DNA of 12,350 bases, taken from the NCBI GenBank assembly GCA_965223435.1, contig CBDCWQ010000010.1:1-12350 (forward strand). The letters run 5' to 3'. Positions within the stretch are counted from its first letter, which is position 1. The number at the start of each line of letters is the position of its first letter. Below are positions 1 to 3,303 of the stretch, piece after piece. Made by a program: the position numbers and the translations under genes. This DNA is from CBDCWQ01 sp965223435. Lineage in GTDB: Bacteria; Myxococcota; Kuafuiibacteriia; Kuafuiibacteriales; Kuafuiibacteriaceae. The notes under the pieces are model-generated. The model was not told the DNA's origin, made no database searches, and worked only from the letters and a program-made list of their open reading frames with translations.

Positions 1-51
1 AAGCGGCGGTTTGAAGAACCGAAGATCTCCGTTCGACTCGGAGCTGAGCCA
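1..51 (+). tRNA. tRNA-Phe(GAA), 5' end outside window
   Basis: Anticodon loop TTGAAGA (11-17) gives anticodon GAA at 13-15. The anticodon stem has four pairs and one G-A mismatch. The T arm is CTCCG/CGGAG around TTCGACT. The 3' acceptor strand is CTGAGCC with discriminator A at 51. No CCA is encoded. The acceptor 5' strand and D arm lie before the window. Confidence 0.85.
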
Positions 52-52
52 T

Positions 53-120
53 GGCAAGCGCAGCGCGCAGTAAGCGTAGCGAACGTAGGGCGGCAGGCGA
101 CAACTTCGCCGTTAACCGCC
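53..120 (+). repeat. Array spacer hairpin repeat, copy R1 (short form)
   Basis: First of four related spacer elements. It has the shared 3' module: GGCGG, then hairpin GGCGA/TCGCC, then CCGCC closing the outer helix. The middle is rich in GCGTAGCGA-like sequence. It lacks the CCC/GGG hairpin found at the 5' end of the other three copies. It sits between tRNA-Phe and tRNA-Ala(GGC). Confidence 0.7.
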
Positions 121-125
121 ACGTA

Positions 126-198
126 GGGGTTGTAGCTCAACTGGGAGAGCGTCTGTCTGGCAGACAGAAGGTCAGGGGTTCGATCCCCCTCAACTCCA
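126..198 (+). tRNA. tRNA-Ala(GGC)
   Basis: Full cloverleaf. Acceptor GGGGTTG/CAACTCC includes the G3-U70 wobble that is the alanine identity element. D stem GCTC/GAGC; anticodon stem TCTGT/ACAGA with GGC at 159-161; T arm AGGGG/CCCCT around TTCGATC. Discriminator A; no encoded CCA; no insertion. Confidence 0.95.
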
Positions 199-316
199 TC
201 CCGATTGGTTCGCCTCGGCCATGCCCGGCTGATGCGTGCTTCGATACGTCCAAGCGTATCGCGGTTACGATCTTGGAGCCCTTTGCCGGTGGGGGGCGGG
301 AAACACCGGCGACCAC
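199..316 (+). other. 118-bp spacer with two perfect hairpins
   Basis: No gene seen. Two perfect 7-bp stems stand out: CGATACG/CGTATCG (242-248 with 255-261, 6-nt loop) and GCCGGTG/CACCGGC (285-291 with 304-310, G-rich 12-nt loop). Function unknown; it is the longest tRNA-to-tRNA spacer of the array that lacks an R repeat. Confidence 0.5.
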
Positions 317-447
317 GCATCTGTAACTCAGAGGCGGAGTGACAGCGTGACATGCTGTTGGTCGGAGGTTGCGGGACGCCTTGTCAGGCGTCTCCGAGTT
401 CACGCGGTTCGCAAGCTCACCTCTTAGTGCGAGTCCTCCCAGATGCA
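317..447 (+). tRNA. tRNA-Val(GAC) interrupted in the T loop
   Basis: The acceptor stem GCATCTG/CAGATGC pairs perfectly over 131 nt, which ties the two halves together. D stem ACTC/GAGT; anticodon stem ACAGC/GCTGT with GAC at 349-351; 5-nt variable loop; T stem GGAGG (364-368) with CCTCC (435-439). The T loop begins TT (369-370) and resumes CGAGT (430-434). Between them lie 59 extra bases, and removing them gives the canonical loop TTCGAGT. Discriminator A447. The tRNA can only be functional if the insertion is removed or tolerated in the elbow. Confidence 0.88.
371..429 (+). other. T-loop insertion / candidate tRNA intron (copy I1)
   Basis: 59 nt between T-loop bases 55 and 56 of tRNA-Val(GAC). 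Starts GCGGG, ends TTAGTG. The 5' hairpin is GACGCCT/AGGCGTC with loop TGTC. The second helix is GCGGT/ACCTC with one C-T mismatch, whereas the other copies pair fully here. GAGTT upstream can pair with AGCTC in the second loop, suggesting a pseudoknot. The 5' exon ends in T and the insertion ends in G. Confidence 0.8.
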
Positions 448-457
448 TTCCCTGTAT

Positions 458-530
458 GGGGCCGTAGCTCAATTGGGTGAGCACCTGGCTTGCAACCAGG
501 AGGTTGTCGGTTCGATCCCGATCGGCTCCA
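458..530 (+). tRNA. tRNA-Ala(TGC)
   Basis: Acceptor GGGGCCG/CGGCTCC with the G3-U70 alanine determinant. D stem GCTC/GAGC; anticodon stem CCTGG/CCAGG with TGC at 491-493; T arm GTCGG/CCGAT around TTCGATC. Discriminator A, no CCA. Uninterrupted. Confidence 0.95.
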
Positions 531-538
531 TCATTTTT

Positions 539-670
539 GTCGGCGTAGTTCAGTCGGAAGAACGCTTCTTTGCGAAAGAAGAGGTCAGAGGTTGCGGGAC
601 GCCTTGTCAGGCGTCTCCGAGTTCACGAGGTTCGCAAGCTCACCTCTTAGCGCGAGTCCTCTCGTCGGCG
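539..670 (+). tRNA. tRNA-Arg(GCG) interrupted in the T loop
   Basis: Acceptor GTCGGCG/CGTCGGC (two G-U pairs), D stem GTTC/GAAC, anticodon stem CTTCT/AGAAG with GCG at 572-574, T stem AGAGG/CCTCT. The T loop is TT (592-593), then 59 nt, then CGAGT (653-657). Discriminator G. Bacteria usually read CGN with an ACG (inosine) tRNA-Arg, so GCG is an uncommon choice. Confidence 0.88.
594..652 (+). other. T-loop insertion / candidate tRNA intron (copy I2)
   Basis: 59 nt, differing from copy I1 at two positions (an A instead of C in the second helix, and TTAGCG instead of TTAGTG at the end). The second helix GAGGT/ACCTC is fully paired here. Same insertion point between T-loop bases 55 and 56. Confidence 0.8.
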
Positions 671-672
671 TT

Positions 673-801
673 ACCCGCTTAGTTCAATGGAAGAGCGCTT
701 GGCTTCGGACCAAGATGATGGGGGTTGCGGAACGCCTTCCAGGCGACCCGAGTTCACGAAGTTTGCAAGCTCACTTCTTAGTGCGAGTCCCTCAGCGGGT
801 C
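673..801 (+). tRNA. tRNA-Arg(TCG) interrupted in the T loop
   Basis: Acceptor ACCCGCT/AGCGGGT is perfect. D stem GTTC/GAGC, anticodon stem CTTGG/CCAAG with TCG at 705-707, T stem GGGGG/CCCTC. The T loop is TT (725-726), 57 nt of insertion, then CGAGT (784-788). The base after the acceptor is C801, an unusual discriminator for arginine. Confidence 0.86.
727..783 (+). other. T-loop insertion / candidate tRNA intron (copy I3)
   Basis: 57 nt, the most diverged copy. The 5' hairpin is shortened to CGCCT/AGGCG with loop TCC. The second helix is GAAGT/ACTTC, a compensatory G-C to A-T change relative to copies I2 and I5. The CGAGTTCACG block and the terminal CTTAGTG are unchanged. Confidence 0.78.
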
Positions 802-805
802 CTTT

Positions 806-876
806 GCTCCTGTCGTTCAATGGAAGGACATCGGTCTTCTAAACCGAGAATGGAGGTTCGAGTCCTCCCGGGAGTG
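806..876 (+). tRNA. tRNA-Arg(TCT)
   Basis: Acceptor GCTCCTG/CGGGAGT with two G-U pairs, D stem GTTC/GGAC, anticodon stem TCGGT/ACCGA with TCT at 838-840, T arm GGAGG/CCTCC around TTCGAGT. Discriminator G. Uninterrupted, and its T loop is what interrupted neighbours would have after removal of the insertion. Confidence 0.93.
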
Positions 877-878
877 CT

Positions 879-950
879 ACTCTCGTGGCGCAATGGAAGC
901 GCGGCGGTTTCCTAAACCGCAGGTTGCAGGTTCGAGTCCTGCCGAGAGTG
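879..950 (+). tRNA. tRNA-Arg(CCT)
   Basis: Acceptor ACTCTCG/CGAGAGT, D stem GCGC/GCGC, anticodon stem GCGGT/ACCGC with CCT at 911-913, T arm GCAGG/CCTGC around TTCGAGT. Discriminator G. Two bases after tRNA-Arg(TCT). Confidence 0.94.
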
Positions 951-953
951 AAT

Positions 954-1025
954 GGGGTGTTCGTCTAGCGGCTAAGACGGCAGATTCCAAACCTGCTCAC
1001 GGGGGTTCGAGTCCTCCACACCCTG
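954..1025 (+). tRNA. tRNA-Trp(CCA)
   Basis: Acceptor GGGGTGT/ACACCCT, D stem GTCT/AGAC, anticodon loop TTCCAAA with CCA at 987-989, T arm GGGGG/CCTCC around TTCGAGT. Discriminator G fits tryptophan. One A-C mismatch closes the anticodon stem, and the D arm resembles Glu/Gln tRNAs. Confidence 0.85.
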
Positions 1026-1030
1026 TCTTC

Positions 1031-1101
1031 GCGGACGTGATGTAACGGCAGCATGTGAGCCTTCCAAGCTCTTCGTGAGAGTTCGAATCTCTTCGTCCGC
1101 T
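1031..1101 (+). tRNA. tRNA-Gly(TCC)
   Basis: Acceptor GCGGACG/CGTCCGC, D stem ATGT/GCAT, anticodon loop CTTCCAA with TCC at 1063-1065, T arm around TTCGAAT. Discriminator T as usual for bacterial glycine tRNA. The outermost anticodon-stem pair is T-T. Confidence 0.9.
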
Positions 1102-1102
1102 C

Positions 1103-1183
1103 TTGGCGGTTAGCGGCCGGCGAAGCGGGACCTGCCGCCTCTACGTTCGACTACGTCTCACTGCGCACCCCTTCGGGGTTTGC
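1103..1183 (-). repeat. Array spacer hairpin repeat, copy R2 (inverted)
   Basis: Reverse-strand copy of the spacer element. Read on the minus strand it has the ACCCC/GGGGT hairpin, the GCGCAG...CGTAG block and the GGCGG...CCGCC outer helix. With R3 on the plus strand it flanks the CAT tRNA as an inverted repeat pair. Confidence 0.75.
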
Positions 1184-1203
1184 TGTGGAGAACAAAGCAC
1201 GAA

Positions 1204-1278
1204 TGCCAAGCGAGCCAGCAAGGAGAAGGCGGCGGTCTCATAAGCCGTAAACGCCCGGTTCGATTCCGCGCTTGGCAT
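1204..1278 (+). tRNA. tRNA with CAT anticodon (Met or Ile2 type)
   Basis: Acceptor TGCCAAG/CTTGGCA is perfect and extendable by one A-T pair. The anticodon loop CTCATAA has CAT at 1239-1241 and a stem with two G-U pairs. The T loop is TTCGATT, with one C-C mismatch in its stem. The D arm is loose (GCC/GGC, 11-nt loop). CAT could be elongator Met or lysidine-modified Ile; the initiator-type triple G-C anticodon stem is absent. Flanked by inverted repeats R2 and R3. Confidence 0.78.
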
Positions 1279-1280
1279 AC

Positions 1281-1364
1281 GCAAGTCCCAAAGGGACGCG
1301 CAGCATCGGCGACTCGCCGGTGCGAAGAGGCGGCAGGCGAACTTGTTTCGCCGATAACCGCCAA
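1281..1364 (+). repeat. Array spacer hairpin repeat, copy R3
   Basis: Begins GCAAG, then hairpin GTCCC/GGGAC, a middle block, and the 3' module GGCGG plus GGCGAA/TTCGCC plus CCGCC. The sixth pair of the inner helix is A-T here and T-A in R4, a compensatory change that suggests the element acts as RNA or as folded single-stranded DNA. Confidence 0.75.
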
Positions 1365-1368
1365 GTAC

Positions 1369-1440
1369 GGACGGCTAGCTCACGCGTAGAGTACCTGCGT
1401 TACAAGCAGGGGGTTCTGGGTTCGAGTCCCAGGCTGTCCA
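1369..1440 (+). tRNA. tRNA-Val(TAC)
   Basis: Acceptor GGACGGC/GCTGTCC, D stem GCTC/GAGT, anticodon stem CCTGC/GCAGG with TAC at 1401-1403, T arm CTGGG/CCCAG around TTCGAGT. Discriminator A. A regular, uninterrupted tRNA. Confidence 0.95.
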
Positions 1441-1443
1441 TAC

Positions 1444-1518
1444 GCCCGCGTACGCTAATTTGGTAAAGCGGCCGTCTTGAGAAGGCGGTGTTTGGTGGTT
1501 CGACTCCACTCACGGGCA
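1444..1518 (+). tRNA. tRNA-Leu(GAG) with short variable loop
   Basis: Acceptor GCCCGCG/CACGGGC with one C-A mismatch, D stem CGCT/AGCG, anticodon loop TTGAGAA with GAG at 1479-1481, T arm GGTGG/CCACT around TTCGACT. Discriminator A, the leucine identity base. The variable loop is only TGTTT, whereas bacterial tRNA-Leu is normally class II with a long variable arm. Confidence 0.85.
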
Positions 1519-1523
1519 TGTTC

Positions 1524-1598
1524 GCGCGCTTAGCCCAAATGGTAGGAGGCACTCGGCTTAGAACCGAGACAGTGGAGGTTCGAATCCTCTAGCGTGCA
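1524..1598 (+). tRNA. tRNA-Leu(TAG) with short variable loop
   Basis: Acceptor GCGCGCT/AGCGTGC, Leu-like D arm (TAGCCCAA...GGTAGGAGGC), anticodon stem CTCGG/CCGAG with TAG at 1559-1561, T arm GGAGG/CCTCT around TTCGAAT. Discriminator A. The variable loop is five bases (ACAGT). Confidence 0.88.
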
Positions 1599-1600
1599 TC

Positions 1601-1733
1601 GGCTGTGTAGCCCAATCGGTAGAGGCAGCCGGCTTAAACCCGGTAAAGTAAGAGTTCCGGGGCGCCTGGTCAGGCGCCTCCGAGTTCACGAAGTTCGCAG
1701 GCTCACTTCTTAGTGCGAATCTCTTCACGGCCA
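1601..1733 (+). tRNA. tRNA-Leu(TAA), short variable loop, interrupted in the T loop
   Basis: Acceptor GGCTGTG/CACGGCC, Leu-type D arm, anticodon stem GCCGG/CCGGT with TAA at 1635-1637, variable loop AAAGT, T stem AAGAG/CTCTT. The T loop is TT (1655-1656), 59 nt of insertion, then CGAAT (1716-1720). Discriminator A1733. Confidence 0.86.
1657..1715 (+). other. T-loop insertion / candidate tRNA intron (copy I4)
   Basis: 59 nt beginning CCGGGG rather than GCGGG. The 5' hairpin is GCGCCT/AGGCGC with loop GGTC, showing an A-T to G-C compensatory change relative to copies I1 and I2. The second helix is GAAGT/ACTTC. Ends CTTAGTG. Same position between T-loop bases 55 and 56. Confidence 0.8.
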
Positions 1734-1735
1734 AT

Positions 1736-1809
1736 GCCCCCGTAGCCCAATGGGTAGAGGCAGCGGTTTCAAAACCCGTTCAGTGCCAGTTCGAATCTGG
1801 CCAGGGGCA
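1736..1809 (+). tRNA. tRNA-Leu(CAA) with short variable loop
   Basis: Acceptor GCCCCCG/CAGGGGC with one mismatch, D arm GCCC/GGC as in the other Leu copies, anticodon loop TTCAAAA with CAA at 1770-1772, T arm GCCAG/CTGGC around TTCGAAT. Discriminator A. Fourth consecutive leucine tRNA with a five-base variable loop. The anticodon stem contains a T-C mismatch. Confidence 0.82.
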
Positions 1810-1830
1810 GAGTTAATTGGAATGTAGACC

Positions 1831-1911
1831 GGCAAGCCCGACAGGGTGCGCAGCGAGGCGTAGCCGAGCGAAGAGGCGGCAGGCGATTTTACATCGCCGA
1901 TAACCGCCAAG
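1831..1911 (+). repeat. Array spacer hairpin repeat, copy R4
   Basis: Contains the CCC/GGG hairpin, the GCGCAGCGAGGCGTAG block, and the 3' module GGCGG, GGCGAT/ATCGCC, CCGCC. It ends two to three bases before the Shine-Dalgarno of the HNH gene, so it would form the 5' leader structure of that mRNA. Confidence 0.75.
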
Positions 1912-1928
1912 AAAGGAAGGTGATGGAA

Positions 1929-2477
1929 ATGGATACGTTGGTTCTGAGCCACACGTGGGAACCCATCAATCAGATTAGCTGGAAAGATGCTGTCTTGGCG
2001 GTGCTCGGCGACCGAAATGTTGAGGTCATCGAGGAGTACGAAGATCGAATGGTCCGCTCGGTCACCTTCGAAATGAAGATGCCGGCGGTCATCCGTTATC
2101 TCGCGAAGAAGACAGGAAAGAGACGTGGTGTCCGTTTCTCGCGCGAAAACGTGTACACGCGGGATAAGGGGCGCTGCCAGTATTGCGCCAAAAAAGTCTC
2201 GCGTCCCGAGGCCACCTACGACCACGTCGTGCCTCGCGCCCAGGGTGGGTTAACGCGGTGGGACAACATCGTCATTGCATGCGTGCCCTGCAACCAAAGA
2301 AAAGGTGGCAGAACGCCCGAGCAGGCAGGTGTGCGGCTTTTGACTCAACCTCAAAAGCCCAAGTACTTGCCTGAGACGCTCCGGCTTACGTTCACACGAA
2401 AGACGGTGCCGGGCCAATGGCGAAACTATCTCCAGTCAGTCGTGTACATGCATGGTGCGCTGGAGAGTGATGAATAG
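1929..2477 (+). CDS. HNH endonuclease inside the tRNA array
   Basis: A 182-residue HNH-family nuclease. The zinc-ribbon Cys pair CQYC is at 83-86. The HNH core follows: YDHVVPR (97-103, general-base His99), WDNIVIAC (111-118, Asn113) and the second Cys pair C118/C121 with CNQRKGGRTP (121-130). The N-terminal 70 residues (DTLVLSHTWEPIN) are typical of stand-alone bacterial and phage HNH proteins. I chose ATG 1929 because AGGAAGG (1914-1920) lies eight bases upstream; GTG 1920 and ATG 1923 are in frame but too close to it. It lies between the leucine and serine tRNAs behind repeat R4. It probably cuts or nicks DNA and could act as a homing or mobility enzyme for the array or its introns, but this is inference. 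It is not an obvious RNA-processing enzyme. Confidence 0.9.
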   Translation: MDTLVLSHTWEPINQISWKDAVLAVLGDRNVEVIEEYEDRMVRSVTFEMKMPAVIRYLAKKTGKRRGVRFSRENVYTRDKGRCQYCAKKVSRPEATYDHVVPRAQGGLTRWDNIVIACVPCNQRKGGRTPEQAGVRLLTQPQKPKYLPETLRLTFTRKTVPGQWRNYLQSVVYMHGALESDE

Positions 2478-2523
2478 CGGCGGCGAGTCTGGGACCTGGC
2501 GCCGGGTCCTGGGCCCGCCTATT

Positions 2524-2665
2524 GGAGAGCAATCAGATCTGGGATCTGGCCCGGCTCGAAACCGGTGCGCACCTTCGGGTGTACGGTTGCGGGGCGCCTT
2601 GTCAGGCGCCTCCGAGTTCACGAGGTTCGCAGGCTCACCTCTTAGTGCAATTCCGTTGCTCTCCT
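2524..2665 (+). tRNA. tRNA-Ser(CGA) interrupted in the T loop
   Basis: Acceptor GGAGAGC/GCTCTCC, D stem CAGA/TCTG, anticodon stem CCCGG/CCGGT around CTCGAAA with CGA at 2557-2559. The long class II variable arm GCACC-TTCG-GGTGT is intact. The T stem is centred on ACGG/CCGT; the loop is TT (2587-2588), 59 nt of insertion, then CAATT. Removal gives TTCAATT. The discriminator is T2665, unusual for serine (normally G). Its first 32 bases match tRNA-Ser(GGA) downstream, implying local duplication. Confidence 0.86.
2589..2647 (+). other. T-loop insertion / candidate tRNA intron (copy I5)
   Basis: 59 nt. The 5' hairpin is GGCGCCT/AGGCGCC with loop TGTC, the second helix GAGGT/ACCTC, and the end CTTAGTG. 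Together with I4 it carries G-C where I1 and I2 carry A-T in the first helix. It shows that class II (Ser) as well as class I tRNAs are hosts. Confidence 0.8.
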
Positions 2666-2668
2666 TTT

Positions 2669-2751
2669 GGATGGTGGACCTGTACGGGATACAGGGCCTG
2701 CCTTGAAAGCAGTGCGCACAGAAGTGTGGGGTTCGAATCCTCCGCCATCCG
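2669..2751 (+). tRNA. tRNA-Ser(TGA)
   Basis: Acceptor GGATGGT/GCCATCC, anticodon loop CTTGAAA with TGA at 2704-2706, variable stem CACA/TGTG, T arm GGGG/CCTC around TTCGAAT. Discriminator G, as expected for serine. Uninterrupted. A near copy of its first 19 bases recurs at 7915. Confidence 0.88.
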
Positions 2752-2758
2752 TCAAGTT

Positions 2759-2841
2759 GGAGAGCAATCAGATCTGGGATCTGGCCCGGTTGGAAACCGG
2801 TGTGCACCCTTGGGTGTGCGGTTCGATTCCGCTGTTCTCCG
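2759..2841 (+). tRNA. tRNA-Ser(GGA)
   Basis: Acceptor GGAGAGC/GTTCTCC, D stem CAGA/TCTG, anticodon stem CCCGG/CCGGT with GGA at 2792-2794, long variable arm GCACCC/GGGTGT, T arm GCGG/CCGC around TTCGATT. Discriminator G. This is the uninterrupted sister of tRNA-Ser(CGA) and a natural internal control for the insertion. Confidence 0.92.
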
Positions 2842-2883
2842 TGTGATTGAGTAGGATGCGATTGCGATCACAGCGCCCCGTTT

Positions 2884-2915
2884 CGCCGCGAGAACAGAGA
2901 AGTTTTTTCGCGGCG
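2884..2915 (+). terminator. Strong hairpin after the serine tRNAs, possible terminator
   Basis: An 8-bp perfect GC-rich stem CGCCGCGA/TCGCGGCG with a 16-nt loop, followed by TCATTTT. The T tract after the stem is short, so termination is plausible but not certain. It separates the main array from the isolated tRNA-Ile. Confidence 0.5.
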
Positions 2916-2959
2916 TCATTTTCGTGCGTCCTGTGCAGTTGGCGGTACTCTTTCGCAGC

Positions 2960-3031
2960 TAAAGGATAGCTCAAAGGTAGAGCAATGGACTGATAACCCA
3001 TTAGTTGAGGGTTCGAATCCCTTTCCACAAG
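2960..3031 (+). tRNA. tRNA-Ile(GAT) with a poorly paired acceptor stem
   Basis: D stem GCTC/GAGC, anticodon loop CTGATAA with GAT at 2992-2994, T arm GAGGG/CCCTT around TTCGAAT. The acceptor pairs only at four of seven positions (TAAAGGA against TCCACAA; positions 2 to 4 mismatch). It may be a decaying tRNA or one joined to a foreign flank at the 5' or 3' side. No insertion is present. Confidence 0.65.
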
Positions 3032-3262
3032 AGCCGCTGGAGGTCGGCCAATATCCTCCGCCGGGTGGTGTTTGCGGGCCGTCTTTGCTGTCGGCCGGAT
3101 ACGGTAAGCAACCGAATGGGACGCTCGCTTTTCTGCCGAGGCGTCGGCCATGTGTGGTCCTCTGACCGAACGCACCGCCGATGCTTCCGCAGGATGAGCC
3201 AGCTTCTGTTCCGTTTCCTGCCCTTCCGGAGCGAGAGGACGACGCGAGGCCGTCTTCAGGCA
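3032..3262 (+). other. Non-coding leader region before slipin
   Basis: No convincing gene. It contains a hairpin GGCCG/CGGCC (3077-3096) and a 7-bp dyad GAGGACG/CGTCTTC with a 9-nt loop (3235-3257) immediately before the motif shared with rtcB. Open frames crossing it have no plausible start or domain. Confidence 0.45.
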
Positions 3263-3290
3263 TTCACCCACTTTTGTTCGATTTTTGAAA
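3263..3290 (+). promoter_or_regulatory. Shared upstream motif, slipin copy
   Basis: TTCACCCACTTTT, then TGAAA starting 23 bases after the first T. The same 13-mer and TGAAA at the same distance occur before rtcB. It resembles a -35/-10 pair (TTCACC, 17 bases, TGAAAG), but here the second box overlaps the Shine-Dalgarno, so an operator or an RNA element is at least as likely. Confidence 0.5.
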
Positions 3291-3303
3291 GGAGGTGGAT
3301 CTC

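Noticed and set aside
51..1466. Open frames of 60-140 codons across the tRNA array on both strands
   Set aside because: They run through well-formed tRNA cloverleaves, lack ribosome binding sites and carry no recognisable domains; they are by-products of GC-rich tRNA sequence.
53..1911. Spacer repeats R1-R4 as integron attC sites
   Set aside because: Size and hairpin form are similar, but the required GTTRRRY and RYYYAAC core pair is not present and no integrase is visible.
371..2647. Insertions as group I introns, group II introns or long variable arms
   Set aside because: 57-59 nt cannot hold a group I or II core and none of the conserved core segments is visible; the extra bases lie within the T loop, not between anticodon and T stems.
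371..2647. Insertions as archaeal-type bulge-helix-bulge introns
   Set aside because: I could not draw a convincing 3-nt bulge, 4-bp helix, 3-nt bulge across the exon-intron junctions, and no splicing endonuclease of the EndA type is in the window.
371..2647. The repeated insertions as a CRISPR array
   Set aside because: Repeats are embedded at one exact site in tRNA genes, with tRNA halves rather than uniform spacers between them, and there are no cas genes.
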